Below are positions 1 through 12,500 of a stretch of 64,000 bases of DNA, one piece after another. Source of the stretch: Tridacna crocea (Eukaryota; Mollusca; Bivalvia; Cardiida; Cardiidae); contig OX031061.1 of the NCBI GenBank assembly GCA_943736015.1, forward strand, positions 11,851,290 to 11,915,289, in the 5' to 3' direction. The notes under the pieces were generated by a model that worked only from the letters and a program-made list of their open reading frames with translations, did not search any database and had not been told where the DNA came from. How positions within the stretch are numbered: the stretch's first letter is position 1; each line of letters begins with the position of its first letter. The translations under genes were made by a program, and so were the position numbers.

Positions 1-475
1 TCAAATATAGCAAATTTTCTGATTCAAGGGTTTATAACTCTAGTTGTTTTGGTCTGATAAGACCCATTATCGAACTCATCTGAGATCTTATAATCATATA
101 TATTTTGACCAAGTTCGGTGCAGATTGATAAATATTTGTAGATAATCATATATATTTTGACCAAGTTCGGTGCAGATTGGTAAATATTTGTAGATAACTA
201 GAGTGTAAACAAAGTGAAATATAGCAATTGTTCTAATTCAAGGGCAATTAACTGCAGATGTTCAGGTCCGATTAGACCCATAATCAAACTCACCCAAGAT
301 CTTATGGTCATATATACTTTGACCAAGTTTGGTGCTGATAGGTTGATATTTGTATATGCTAGAGTGTAAACAAAGAAATGTGAGCGCACGGATGGACGGA
401 TGGATGACGGACTCAAACAGACCGTAAGTGATCACAATAGCTCAATCTGAGTACTTCGTGCTCAGGTGAGCTTAC
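1..475 (+). repeat. 3' end of a tandem-unit element (cut by window edge)
   Basis: Two or more diverged ~165-bp units share 'TTTGACCAAGTTYGGTGC'. They are followed by an end block resembling the one closing 14339-16137 (CACAATAGCT ... GTGCT ... GGTGAGCT). The shared end block places it in the same superfamily as the elements at 14.3, 24.0 and 39.8 kb. The 5' part lies outside the window. Confidence 0.65.
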
Positions 476-486
476 AACAAAATAAA

Positions 487-648
487 CAACTTGACTCAAA
501 AAATTGAAACTTGACTTTAGAAGAACAGAAAGCATTGTGGGAAAAGGAGAAAATGCTGGCTAACAGCATTTTCTCTTTTTCCCACAATGTTTTCAGAAGG
601 CTTCTACCTCTGGGTCGTAAAATCCAGGGATCGTTTGGTAAAGGGTTA
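487..648 (-). repeat. TPM copy, R, truncated
   Basis: Central hairpin with loop CTGGCTAACAG, then the R right end (GGTAAAGGGTTAGG). The left 60 bp are decayed. Confidence 0.7.
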
Positions 649-714
649 GGGGACTAAAAAGAGAGCCAACAGAATTTGTTTGCATCATGTTTAACGCTAT
701 TTTTAACATTATTT

Positions 715-790
715 CAGTTATATAGCTGGGGCCGGTGCACCTATCCATGCTTTCCTAGGGTTTCGTTTACTAGTACTTCACATTGACACT
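715..790 (-). repeat. SINE body fragment
   Basis: GGCCGGTGCACCTATCCATG matches the body of the SINEs at 4.6 and 18.8 kb. It has no tRNA head and is cut by the TPM that follows. Confidence 0.45.
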
Positions 791-810
791 GTACCACACA
801 ATGATAACTT

Positions 811-1038
811 TTAACACATTACCACACAATCCCTACTTTTGACGCCCCTGAGAAAGAAGCCTTTAGAAAACACTGTGGGAAAAGGAGAAAATGCTGGTAA
901 CCAGCATTTTCTCCTTTTCCCACAATGTTTTCTACCCTTCACAAAACAAATTTCAAATTCTCGGTCACTTTTATTTGTCGTCTGCAAATACCTTCGATTT
1001 GGACAAGTCAGAAATATTGTCGTTTGGTAATGAGTTAA
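811..1038 (+). repeat. TPM copy, F
   Basis: Complete from TTAACACATTACCACACAAT to GGTAATGAGTTAA. The outermost arm base pair is mismatched (ACTGTGG against CCACAATG). Its closing TTAA also starts the next copy. Confidence 0.85.
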
Positions 1039-1235
1039 CGCCCCTGAGGAAGAAGCCTTTTGAAAACATTGTGGGAATAGGAGAAAATGTTGGTAACCAG
1101 CATTTTCTCCTTTTCCCACAAAGTTTGCTACCCTATCAAAGCAAAATTGCATCAATTGAGCCACTTTGAAATTGTCGTCTGTAAATGCTTTCAATTTGGA
1201 TAGGTCTAAAATTTTGCCACATGGTAACCAGTTAA
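1035..1235 (+). repeat. TPM copy, F, chained
   Basis: Shares TTAA 1035-1038 with the previous copy and lacks the first ~30 bp. It continues directly at the GACGCCCCTGAG-like segment, suggesting unequal recombination. Confidence 0.75.
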
Positions 1236-1595
1236 AGTCCTCCAAAGTTAATGGATGCATTCCCACTTACAATTTATTGCTATAATGATCTGTGATTATA
1301 GTTCTCCGAAAGAAACTCACTAGCAACGGATTTTAACCAGCAAGCGCATCCCTCGAATCCAGGACCAGGCTAAAATGTTAATGTTTGGTACAGGATGAAC
1401 TCTATACAAAAAGACAAAGTTTTAGACTAATTGAAGTTCAAAGACTTTGTAGACGACAAATTCAATGTGGTGCCTATAATGATATCTTATTTTTAAGAAC
1501 CAACATTTTCTCCATTTCCCTCACTCTTTTAAAGGGCATTCATTATCAGGCATGTTAAAACTCGGTATTATTTGGCAAAATGGGACACTACTTCT

Positions 1596-1824
1596 TTAAC
1601 CCATTCCCAAACAATCCCTGGTTTTTATGAGTCTAGAATAGTAGCCCTTTGAAAACATTGTGGGAAAAGGAGAAAATGCTGGTTACCAGCATTTTCTCCT
1701 TTTCCCACAATATTTTATACCCTATCATAGACAGAAATCATCTGTTCAGCAACAGTTGAATTGTTGTCTGCAAATCCTTTCAATTTGGTCTAGTCCAAAA
1801 GTTTGTCGTTTGCAAAAGGGTTGA
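1596..1824 (+). repeat. TPM copy, F
   Basis: Starts TTAACCCATTCCCAAACAAT. The hairpin loop is GGTTACC and the end has decayed to GTTGA. Confidence 0.75.
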
Positions 1825-1831
1825 ATCAATC

Positions 1832-2014
1832 TCTACCATACAAAATCCTGAAAGAATAGTGGGAAGAGGAGAAAATGCTGGAAACAAGCATTTTCTTTTT
1901 TCCCACAATGTTTTTCTACTCTATTAAGAACAGAATAATCATATTAGTTAAGATTTAATATGCCGTCTGCAAATGTTTACAATTTAGTCCAAAATTATGT
2001 CATTTTGAAAAGAG
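1832..2014 (+). repeat. TPM copy, F, partial
   Basis: A decayed left end (CTCTACCATACAAAATCC) is followed by a hairpin with several mismatches and a degraded right half. Confidence 0.55.
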
Positions 2015-2260
2015 TCAAAAGTTTAAACAGTAAGGTCAACATTAGAAAGTTACAGTAAACACTTCATGTGATGTTTACAGATTTTGACCCATCTGCGTTT
2101 GAAAACATTCGGATAAATAGATTAAATGGCTAAGATGTGGCTTTTCTTCATCTGTCACTATGTTTCTCAGGCAACATCATAATTATATATAATTATGTTC
2201 TTGTCATTTATCTAATTCTTACTCATTACAGCATTAAATGTTAAGGTGTACCAAATGCTT

Positions 2261-2513
2261 TTAACTCTTTACCAAACAACAAAATATTAGACTGGTCCAA
2301 ATCAAAAGCATTTGCAGACGACAAAAACTAATGTGACTAAAAAACTGAAATTTGTACTCGGAAGAGTGAAAAAACACTGTGGGAAAAGGAGAAAATGCTG
2401 GTTACCAGCATTTTCTCCTTTTCCCACAAGGTTTTCAAAAGGCTTCTATCTCAGGGTTGTAAAAACAGAGACTGTTTGTTTGGACAAGTCTAAAATGTTT
2501 GGTAAAGAGTAAA
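2261..2513 (-). repeat. TPM copy, R
   Basis: TTAACTCTTTACCAAACAAC start, full hairpin, end GGTAAAGAGTAAAG. Confidence 0.8.
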
Positions 2514-2515
2514 GA

Positions 2516-2712
2516 CTTGTCCAAATTGGAAGCATTTGCAGAGGAAAAATTACATATTGATAGAATAGCAAGATTTGTCTGTGATGGGGTAGAAAAAATT
2601 GTAGGAAAAAGTGAACATGCTGATTATAAACACTTTCACCCTTTTCCCACAATGTTTCCAAAAGCATTTTTTGCAAAGGATAGAAAAAAGTTTGAATTAT
2701 GAGGTAAGGGTT
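2516..2712 (-). repeat. TPM copy, R, diverged
   Basis: Abuts the previous copy and lacks its outer 20 bp. The hairpin is strongly degenerate (GTGAACATGCTGATTATAAAC), suggesting an older insertion. Confidence 0.55.
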
Positions 2713-3155
2713 TTACTTTTACAACATTAACCAAAACTATTTTTTTTTTGCTTTCAAAGAAAGAGAAAGTTCAGACTTTTTTTTTTGTAGACAGTTTAGA
2801 TCAAGTTTTGCAAACAGTGTGCATTAAGATCAGACTACATAGAATATGCACTCTGACTTTAGATTAACATTGCTTATTTGGTTTTTCTTTGTCTAAAAAT
2901 AAACCGTTCGAACTACAATGGTTTTGATCTTTCTATCCCATCATTCAGTTCATTTATTTATCTCTTCAAGACTTGAAATGGTAATGATGAGATCATGGCA
3001 GGCACAATATTGAGTGGTCTGATCTTGGACAGGGGGACAGCCTTAGAGTATTGCAATGCTGTAGTCTTTTTGTTGTCTCTCAAACCATTACATAACAATC
3101 TTACTTAAAAACAAAATTAAATGTCACATGCCTTTGTAACCAAGTCAATAAATGA
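2713..3155. other. Unassigned stretch
   Basis: Contains T-runs, a short AAGATCAGACTACAT motif shared with fragments at 11.7 and 19.8 kb, and no coding pattern that I can support. Confidence 0.4.
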
Positions 3156-3159
3156 GAAA

Positions 3160-3372
3160 TCACTCTTTCCCAAACCATTCAGAGCTTTAAGCACCTTTGG
3201 GAGGAAGATTTTTGAAAACATTGTGGGAAAAGGAGAAAATGCTGGTATCCAGCATTTTCTCTTTTCTACAATGTTTTCTACCCTCTCTATCATAAACTGA
3301 ATCATTTGAGCTAAATCAAATTTGTCGTTTGTAATTGCTTATATTTTGGAACCAGTTTAAAATTTTGTTGTT
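3160..3372 (+). repeat. TPM copy, F, old
   Basis: The hairpin is nearly intact (loop GGTATCC). The flanks are diverged and the right end is GATAAAGAATCAA. Confidence 0.65.
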
Positions 3373-3705
3373 TGATAAAGAATCAAACAAATCCCACCAT
3401 ACTTATCTAACAATAGCAGAATTGACCTTGCAAGCTCAAATAAATTAATAGTGCATTTAGAAACAGGGCAGGCAAGATAAAAACTTTTTCTGTACGTATA
3501 TTGATCAAGTTATCACTGTTTCACTTAGTAACCCCACTATCTCCCGTTATTTGACCAATATGGCAAAGTTGGTCAAAGCATCCAGTTCAAAGTGTCTATA
3601 TGGACAAGCTTGGATTAAGAAAAAGTGAGGTTAGTTAAAATGTGTCCAGACGCAACTTTGTTTATGTTGTACCTTGTGAAACAAAATTTTGTGCAAAGAA
3701 TATTT
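3373..3705. other. Unassigned stretch
   Basis: No repeat family or exon recognised. Confidence 0.35.
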
Positions 3706-3945
3706 TTTAACTCTTTACCAAAATTATTTCGTATTAAAATGTCACCCTTAGAAAAATGCCTATTGCTCTGGAAAACGATGTAGAAAAAGAAGAACTTGCT
3801 ATTTACCAGCATTTTCTCCTTTTCCAACCATCTTTCCTCACATTTTAGAGACATGTCTTATCATTTGATTCACATTTTATTTTTTTTCTGCAAATGCTTT
3901 CAAATCTAAATAGTTTAAAATTTTGTCATTTGGTAAAGAATCAAC
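3706..3945 (+). repeat. TPM copy, F, old
   Basis: TTAACTCTTTACCAAAAT start and GGTAAAGAATCAA end. The hairpin has several unpaired changes. Confidence 0.6.
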
Positions 3946-4554
3946 AGTCATGATTATAATTATACAGTGTATCTGAATGTCAACACTAGCAGATAAATTT
4001 TTCATCTTGTAACAATTCTTATATTCATAACAAAATTGTAGAAAAGTTGAAAATTGCTTCATTCTAGCAATTTAGCCCTTTGTAACAATGCTTTCACTTT
4101 TATCCACAAATTAAACCTGATTTTATGTGATTATCAAGGCTATTTTTCAAAATCTGTCTGCTGCAAAATGTCTTTCACATGTAATAAACAGTAGACTCTT
4201 TAGCAGATGACAAAATTTTAGACTTACAAAATCAAAGCCATTGCAGGTGACAAATTAAATGTGGTTCTACTGATGGAATTTCTCTTTGTATAAATTTGAG
4301 AAAACATGGGACAATACACTATACACTCAAATGACGTCATTATATGGTAGGCAGTGTGTCAGCGATTGTAGAGCAGAATGTAGAATAGTAGCTATGATGT
4401 CATTCTTTTTTTCGCTGGCTTTCAGTCGTTGTCTGTGCATGTCATATTCTTTGCAGATTCGACCTGTCTGCCATCCTTTTCCCAGAATGTTTTCAAAAGG
4501 TTTTTATTCAAGGTTGATAAATTGATTGAATGTAAAGTATTTTATACTATTTTC
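3946..4554. other. Unassigned stretch with a half TPM
   Basis: About 4195-4315 resembles an R left half (AGCAGATGACAAAATTTTAG) without its hairpin. Nothing else is recognised. Confidence 0.35.
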
Positions 4555-4856
4555 AACAGTATTTCAGTTACATCATGGCAGCCAGTGCACCTATCAATAC
4601 TTTCCTTGAGTCTCTTTTACCAGTACTCCCACAATTTTCTTTCCAAGCCACTGGCTGCTTTCCTACATGATCATTGTCGAAACTATGGTCAGAAGAGGGA
4701 GAAGAAAGAAGCCTGTTGCAATGAGTCCTGTTGCCATGACTGTCATCAATCCAAGGAAAGAAACTGGTCGAGCCAGGGACAGAAATCACTAAACCCCATT
4801 GGCCTGTTCTCAAGCCCTGCACTGACTAACCTACCAAAACTCTTCAAGATTGTGTG
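4555..4856 (-). mobile_element. SINE, minus orientation, decayed tRNA head
   Basis: The body (GGCAGCCAGTGCACCTATC ... CCAAGCCACTGGCTGC) matches the SINEs at 12.4, 18.8, 20.3 and 38.2 kb. The tRNA-like head should lie near 4780-4850 (minus) but its B box is poorly kept. Confidence 0.6.
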
Positions 4857-5085
4857 TTAACTCATTACCAAACGACAATATTTTAGGCTTGTCCAAATCG
4901 AAAGCATATGCAGACGACAAAACAAGAGTGACTGAAAATTTGAAATTTGTTTTGTGAAGGGTAGAAAACATTGCAGGAAAAGGAGAAAATGCTGGTTACC
5001 AGCATTTTCTCCTTTTCCCACAATGTTTTCTAAAGGCTTATTTCTCAGGGGCATCAAAAGTAGGGATTGTGTGGTAATGGGTTAA
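4857..5085 (-). repeat. TPM copy, R
   Basis: TTAACTCATTACCAAACGAC to GGTAATGGGTTAA, with a near-perfect hairpin. It is inserted at the end of the preceding SINE. Confidence 0.85.
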
Positions 5086-5275
5086 AGCATAAGAGGAACC
5101 ATGTGCTGGCAGATTCAGAACAATCGATGACAAAATTGGGGAATGGGCACTTTGCTGATCTGTAACAATAGAAATAATTATAGTCACAAGATTTTGGAGA
5201 ATCTATCACACCATTTCTAAAAATATACATAACAATTGTGCTTTATAAGAAGAAGATTTACTGCATCCCTATTAT

Positions 5276-5532
5276 CTCTTTACCAAATGACAAAATTTTG
5301 GAATGTTCCAAATTGAAAGCATTTGCAGACGACAAAACAAGTGTGACTCAAATACTGAAATTTGTTTTGGGAAGCATAGAAAACATTGCGGGAAAAGGAG
5401 AATACGCTGGTAGAAAACTGATTTCTACCCTTCATAAAACAAAACTCAATTTTTCAGTCATTTTTATTTTGTCATCTACATATGCTTTCGATTTGGACAA
5501 GCCTAAAATTTTGTCGTTTGGTGATGGGTTAA
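5276..5532. repeat. TPM fold-back derivative (two like halves)
   Basis: The left half has the R left end (CTTTACCAAATGACAAAATT, then TTTGCAGACGACAAAAC). The right half is the same subterminal region inverted (TTTTGTCATCTACATATGC ... GTTTGGTGATGGGTTAA). The usual hairpin has collapsed to a remnant. The result is a long inverted repeat with ~100-bp arms. Confidence 0.7.
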
Positions 5533-5743
5533 GTCCCCTTTTCACAGGGCATGGCCAACAACAAGAGACACTTAACAACAAGCATTTTTATCAGACTGAT
5601 CACACTTGCAAGTGTTTCTTCTTATAATCCTTTACCAAATAATCAGATTTTCAGAGAAAAACCTTTAATAAACTTCAAAAAAATGTAGACTAAAGATAAA
5701 ATGCTGATTATCAGTATGCCGTGCTTTGGATTTTTTAAATTTA

Positions 5744-5977
5744 AGACTTTACAAGATGACAAAATTTTAGGCTATTCCAAACAGAAAGCATTAGCAGAAT
5801 GTGAGACAACAAAATTAAAGTGAGTCAAAAATTTCAATTTGTTTAGGGAAAGGTAGAAAATATTTTGAGAAAAGGAGAAAATGCTGGTGACTAGCATTTT
5901 CTTCTTTTCCCACAACAATTTCCAAAAGGCTTCCTTGACAAAGTCATGAAAACCACAGATTGTTTGGTTACGAGTTA
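5744..5977 (-). repeat. TPM copy, R
   Basis: The hairpin loop is CTGGTGACTAG. The end reads GGTTACGAGTTAA, 84 bp before the acceptor-like site upstream of the SDR start. Confidence 0.7.
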
Positions 5978-6061
5978 AGTTGGTTGCTCTGCCCGCCATT
6001 TGTGTTCTTTTTAGTATATTGCTTTCAAATTGCTTTCTTCTATACTTATTTTCCATTTCAG

Positions 6062-6210
6062 AATTCATAAGGAGCAAATCTCAGGAAGACATCGTTTCTG
6101 ATACTATCTGCCTTCACAAAACAAACCACAAGCCAAAGGAATCATTTACCAGAAACTTCAATGTTATAAACATAGACATTATACAGGAAAAAACCCAAAA
6201 CGCTTAAACC
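6062..6210 (+). other. Candidate 5' UTR part of the SDR first coding exon
   Basis: A pyrimidine-rich acceptor (TATTTTCCATTTCAG ends at 6061) precedes this segment. An in-frame TAA at 6205-6207 sits just before ATG 6211. A non-coding upstream exon would explain the acceptor, but no partner donor was identified. Confidence 0.4.
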
Positions 6211-6544
6211 ATGGACATACTTGATAGATATTTCATGCAAATAATGGCCAAAGATCTGCAAGACACTTGTATTTCGATGGACTCTGTAACCATTAACTAT
6301 CTTCCTTTTTATTGCATGACTGTATATTGTGCTTATGTGGTTCTATTACAATTCAAACAGGACATTGCATGGACTGTTAAAAACAGTGCTTTATTAATGA
6401 CATTGTTGGTGTCAACATTTTTAATACAATATGTGCTAAATCCCTTGCTTCAAGCCTTGGTAACCATTATCGTAATAGTGTTACACTGGAACTGGGTGGA
6501 CCCAAAGTTTCTTAGTGTCAATAATAAAGCGGTGCTAATCACAG
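6211..6544 (+). CDS. SDR exon 1 (residues 1-111)
   Basis: N-terminal membrane segments and the start of the cofactor motif (NNKAVLITG). Donor ACAG|GTAAGT. Confidence 0.85.
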
Positions 6545-9500
6545 GTAAGTTAACTTGTCACCAAAAGACTATAGAAAAATGAAAACATGATTTTGCAGAT
6601 AGCAAATAAATTAAGCTAAATTGTTAATTTTTGTCTTTAAAGGTGGTTATTTAGAATTTTTACATCTCACCAAATTAAAAAAAAATATATATCACTGAAA
6701 TTCATATGGAAAAATAATACAAATCATCAATAATTACGATTCATAAAAATTACAAGTGGTGTCCGTGGTCGTGAGGTAGAGCGTCGGCCTCATAACCTAA
6801 GGGTCCTGAGTTTGATACCTGGGAGCAGGTGTCAACTTTGGGATTTTTCACTGGCCCACACATTCGGCGCGAGTACTGGTGTAGTTCCCAGAAGGCAGAA
6901 TCAAGAGAGATTAGTGTAAGTTGTAAGAACTGGTTTCTCAATCTATGTAAAATAAATATGTTTAAACTAAAATTACAAAAAAAATTCCCTTAAAAGGCTA
7001 CGTAGCCTCTTAAGGTAGTTTTAGATTTCGCGCCAAAAATCAATAAAGCATTTCGGGAATGCCAAGTGACTTGCATGTGACTCATAACGCTTAAATTCTA
7101 TCATATAACAAACATGTAATAATTATTTTTCGTAATGTCTTCTTCGGACGCTATGTTTGAAACTTCGTCTGTGTATTCCTGTATGTAAATGAGCGAATTG
7201 ATCATCTAAAAATAGAACGGCCTCCCGTCGGTGTTGACCTAGGGTGTAGTAAATGTCTAATTTCTCATGTTGTCGGACCGTGTTTGACTACTGGGGTTTT
7301 ATGAATGAAAATTAAAAGGCTATGGGAGTATAAGGATGATTTTTTTGCATTTTTGTAAAATTTTCGTCCAAAAAACTGAAGGGCCACCTTTAACTGAGGA
7401 GAAACCATTGAGAGGAAAGGAGAAATCACATCACCAGCATTTTCTATTTTCAGACTATGTTTTCACAGGCCATCTTTTTTACAGTGGTTAAAACTTGGGC
7501 TTTTTAAGTAAAAGGTTGACCCTTTACCAAACTCTACCATATCTTTACAAGCTTAGAAAGAGGGATTTAACCCATTACCAAACGACAATACTTTAGACTG
7601 GTCCAAATTCAAAGCATTTGCAGACGACAAAATAAAAGTGACTGAAAATTTGAAATTTGTTTTGTGAAGGGTAGAAAACATTGTGGGAAAAGGAGAAAAT
7701 GCTGGTTACCAGCATTTTCTCCTTTTCCCACAATGTTTTCTAAATGCTTCTTTCTCAGAGGCGTCAAAGGTAGGGATTGTGTGGTAATGGGTTAAAAACA
7801 TTGTGGGAAACAGAGAAAATGCTGGTCATCACCATTTTCCCTATGTCCAAAACTGTTTTCTAGACATCCAATAAAATTGGAGAAGTACAGGATCAAATGC
7901 AAACCAACTAGGTAATGCACAGCTCCAGATAAGGGGAAGTAATGTTATTCTCAAATCATTATATCTATTCAAAACCCTATGCTGTGGGTACTCATTAGAA
8001 TCTTTTGATGTGTACCCTAAACATAGGGTTTCAGGGCTCCAGATAAGAGGGAGTGATGGTATTTTAAATCCATTTTTTTTTTCTTCCAAACCCTATGTTG
8101 TGGGTACTCATTAGAATCGTCTCTTCGAGATGATTCTAATGAGTACCAACAACAAAGGGTTTAGTTGAGAATAATGAATATTTTCAATTTTGAAATCAAA
8201 ATGACTGCCTCTATCTGGAGATAGGATTTAGAGGTGATTTATCTATATTTTCAAATTTGAAGTCAAAATCACTCCACCTATCTAGAGCTCTCAATTGTAT
8301 TATACTTCATCTGTTCACCAATTCATCCGTCCTGGATGATCAACCAGAAGTAAAGCCTGGTAATAAAATACATTAATCTGATTAATATAACAAAAATGAC
8401 AGATTTAAAATATATCTGGTGATGTATGCTACAACATAGGTTGTTACCCCTGTTACATGTTTTCTTATCTTTTACATGTTTGATATATCACAATTATTGT
8501 GTGTCATCATTTTTGATGTCACTCTGTACATATTTCACAGTTCTATTTGAATGGGTTTTATGAATATTACCGGTTGTGAATCTATAGATGGCTTGCACCT
8601 TCTGATGATGCATATTTTTTTGAAATGTCAATATGTGATAAAGAGAATCTGGCATTTGTTTGCTTTTGAGGTAAAATTTTATCAAACTTGTTCAAAAAAA
8701 ACATACTACTCAAACTTTGATAGGGATCACTTACATATTTCTGTATGGGTTTATATGTTACACAGTTTTGCATAAACTCTTTACCATACTATAAAATTCT
8801 AGATCTGTCCAAGTTGAAAGCATTTGCTGACCAAAAACTATGTGCAACATGCACTATGCTGTCTGCCATAGGGTAGAAAACATCGTTGAAAAAGGAGAAA
8901 ATGCTGGTATCCAGCATTTTCTCCTTTTCCGAAGATGTTTTCCAAAGACTTCTTTCTCAGTGTCTTTAACAGTCGCCATTGTGAGGTAAAGGCTTAAAGA
9001 TCCATTGCCACTGGTCATTTTATTGATCAGTGTGGCAATGTAACATATTGTAAAACCATACATGATACATGCTACATATACATTTAGAGTGAATCTTTTA
9101 GGGTGATCCTTAGCAAATGTTGAGTAGTATATAATTTAGCTTGTTGAAGGCTCCCTTAACATTTTTTGCACTCTTTTAAAAAAAGATAATCATCAGTCAA
9201 CAATTCATATCAGATCCTATAGATGTCCTACCATTTTTCACCCAGGTTGTGACAGAGGAATTGGTCATGAATTGGCCAAGAGACTTGACAGTATGGGCTA
9301 TCAAGTTTTTGCTGGATGCCTCTTCGCTGAAGGTCAAGGTCAGCTTTCTCTGCAAAGGTCATGCTCCAAAAATCTAAAAATATTACAGCTTGATGTAACA
9401 AATAGTAAACAGGTCAACATTGCTGCTGAACAGGTCAAGGTTGCCCTTGGTAACAAAGGTGAGTATATATATAGTGGACTTTATTTAACCCATTACCAAA

Positions 9501-12500
9501 TGACAAAATATAAGACTGGTCCAAATTGAAAGCATTTGCAGACAACAAAATAAATGTTGTTAAAATGCTGATTTCTTTTTTACAATGGGTAGAAAACATT
9601 GTTGGAAAGGAGAAAATGCTGGTTACCAGCATTTTCTCCTTTTCCCACAATTTTTTCAAAAGGCCTCTTTCCCAGGGTCGTTAAAAGTCGGTATTGTGTG
9701 GTAATGCGTTAAGTCAGATCTTTCTTGGAGGTCACCTCTGTTAACCCTCTATTACACATCCCAAGTTTTAATGACCCTTAAGGAGAAGGCTTTTGAAAAT
9801 GTCATGAGAAAAGGAGAAATGCTAGTTTCCAGCATTTTCTCCTTTTTCCACATTGCTTTTCAAGTGTATCAAAGACAGCTGTCATTTTAATTTGTCATTT
9901 GCAAATGCTTCCAAGTTGGTAAAGACCAAAATTCCATCATCTGGTAACAGGGTTAACTCATTTCCAAACAACAATATTTTAAACTGGTCCATATTGGAAG
10001 CATTTGCAGACGACATAATAAAAGTGACCAAAATTTTGAATTTTGTTTTGTGAAGGGTAGAAAACATTGTGGGACAAGGGAAAAATGCTGGTTACCAGCA
10101 TTTTCTCCTTTTCCCACAATTTTTTCTAAAGGCTTCTGTCTCAGGGTCGTCAAAAGTAGGGATTGCGTGGTAATGGGCTAAACAGTTGTCCAGCTAAGAA
10201 GCTCAGCTTGTCATGTGCAGCACTTGAAATCTGGAGGTTGCAAATTTGAACCATAAGCCTGGCGTAAATTTTCTTTCCAAAAGCTGATAGTGTCCCTCCC
10301 TCACAACTGATCCTTGTTTCAACGATTCATGGTTGTAAAATCATGAAAAGGACTTTTGAAAACATTTTGGGAAAAGGAGAAAATGGTAACCAGCATCTTA
10401 TCCTTTACTCCCAATGTTAACCAGCATTTTCTCCTTTCCCACAATGTTTTCAACTCTTCTGAAGCTAAGTTTCAATTTTTGAGTCATGTTTATTTTGTCG
10501 TCTGTAAATGCTTTCAATTTTGTCAAGCCTAAGATTTTGTTGTTTGTTAAAGAGTTAACCCACTACCACACAATCACGACTTTTGATGACCTTGAGGTAG
10601 AATCCTTTTGAAAACATTGTGGGAAAGGAGAAAATGCTGGTAACCAGCATTTTCTCCTTTTTCCACAATTTTTTCTACCCTTCCCATTGTAAATTCTAAC
10701 TTTTCAGTCACATTTATTTTGTCGTCTGCAAATACTTTATTTGAACCAGTCTATAAATTTGTTGTTTGGTAAAGAGTTAACCCATTACCACACAATCCCT
10801 ACTTTTGACGCCCCTGAGAAAGAAGCCTTTTGAAAACACTGTAGGAAAAGGAGAAAATGCTGGTAACCAGCATTTTCTCCTTTTCCCACAGTGTTTTCTA
10901 CCCTTCCCAGAACAAATTTCAATTCTTCAGTCACCTTTATTTTGTCGTCTGCAAATACTTTCGATTTGAACCAGTTTAAAATTTTGTTGTGTGGTAAAGA
11001 GTTAAACCCCCTTTTCCACAGCTCAGGTCATTTATTTGGTTTGTGACACAAGGAACCAAGTGAACTCCGTTCAAGATTGAAAGGCCTTATCTTGGTGTTT
11101 GGCTAGTTTATCTTGGCCCAGTACATAGCAACCAGATAGAGGGAGAAACGAACTCCAATTTGACAGAACCACTCAGATGGCTCCATTTTTTCATTAACTC
11201 TTCATTTTTCATTAACTCTTTACCAAACAAAAAAGTTTGAGACTGGTCCAAATTTGAAAGTATTTGAAGACGACATGTTAAATTCAGCTAAAACTGTCAT
11301 AACTGCTTGCAAAACTGTGGAAAACCTTGAGGCAAACACAGCAAATTCAGGTTCCTAGAATTTTCTCCTTTTCCCTCAAGTTTTCAAAAGACTATTTCCT
11401 CAGCGTCCTTAAAACTTGGGATCGTGTTAACTCTTGAACTCTGTACCAAACGACAAAATTTTAGACACGTCCAAATTGAAAACTTTTTCAGACAACAAAT
11501 TCATTCTGATCCAAGAGAAATAATTTGCGATTTGAATGGTAGAAAATATTATGGGAAAAGAATCAAATGCTGGTTAACATTTTCTCCTGTTCTCACAATG
11601 TTTTCATAAGTTGTCTTTCAAATGGTTGTCAAAACTCAGATGTTTGGCAAAGTAGTGAAGTGCCTTTCACAAGTACTGGTATGTTCCTTTTGCAGTTAAG
11701 ATCAGATTGCATCAATGACCCAGAGGAAAAAGACTTTTAAAAAATATTGTGGGAAAAGGAAAGAATGCCAGTTACCACAATTTTCTCTTTTGCCCCTGAA
11801 TATTTTCTATCCTTTAACCCATTACCACAAAATCCCTACTTTTGACGCCCCTGAGGAAGAAGCCTTTAGAAAACATTGTGGTAAAGGAGAAAATGCTAGT
11901 AACCAGCATTTTCTCCTTTTCTCACAATGTTTTCTATCCTTCACAAAACAAATTTCAAATTTTCAGCAACTTTTATTATGTCGTCTGTAAATGCTTTGAA
12001 TTCGAATAAGTCTATAATATTGTCGTTTGGTAATGAGTTAAATGACGAATTTCATCATTTCAGTAATGTTCAATTTGTTGACTGAGAAATTAAAATTCAT
12101 GCATTCAATTTGGTTAACCCTTTACTCCACAGATAGTCATTTCTACGCATTGCTTGTAGGAGCCTTTGGAAAACATTGTGGCAAAAGGTGAAATTGCTCG
12201 TGACGAGCAATTTCACCTTTTGTCACAATGTTTTCTATGCTATCATAAGGTGTCATATACATATCAGAAATGGCTTCAATTTTGCTGTTATTTTAGGTCA
12301 GTTAGTAATACCATAAAAATGCCTTATGGGGGTAAAGGGTTAATATATGTATTGGATTTTAACACCATTTTACCAGCTTATGTCATATCATGGTGGTCAG
12401 TGATGCATCCATGTGTTCCCTTGCTTTCTCACACCAGTACTAACAAAACGTTTCTTTCCAAGGTCACCGACTTAACTTTTCTCACATGCATCAGAGGTGA

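Noticed and set aside
811..1235. CRISPR-like array of regularly repeated palindromes
   Set aside because: Repeats are ~225-bp transposon copies in both orientations in a spliced eukaryotic genome. No cas-like genes and no short uniform spacers.
811..1266. A 151-codon minus-strand frame and many similar frames containing GKRRKCW or GKGENAGNQHFLLFPQ
   Set aside because: These are translations of the TPM hairpin. The same peptide recurs at every copy in both orientations.
4429..4860. A 143-codon plus-strand frame
   Set aside because: It lies over a SINE and TPM junction and its composition is not protein-like.
5980..6207. An upstream 75-codon frame before the SDR start
   Set aside because: It is in the same frame as the SDR start but ends in a stop at 6205. 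It crosses a good splice acceptor, so it is more likely intron plus 5' UTR.
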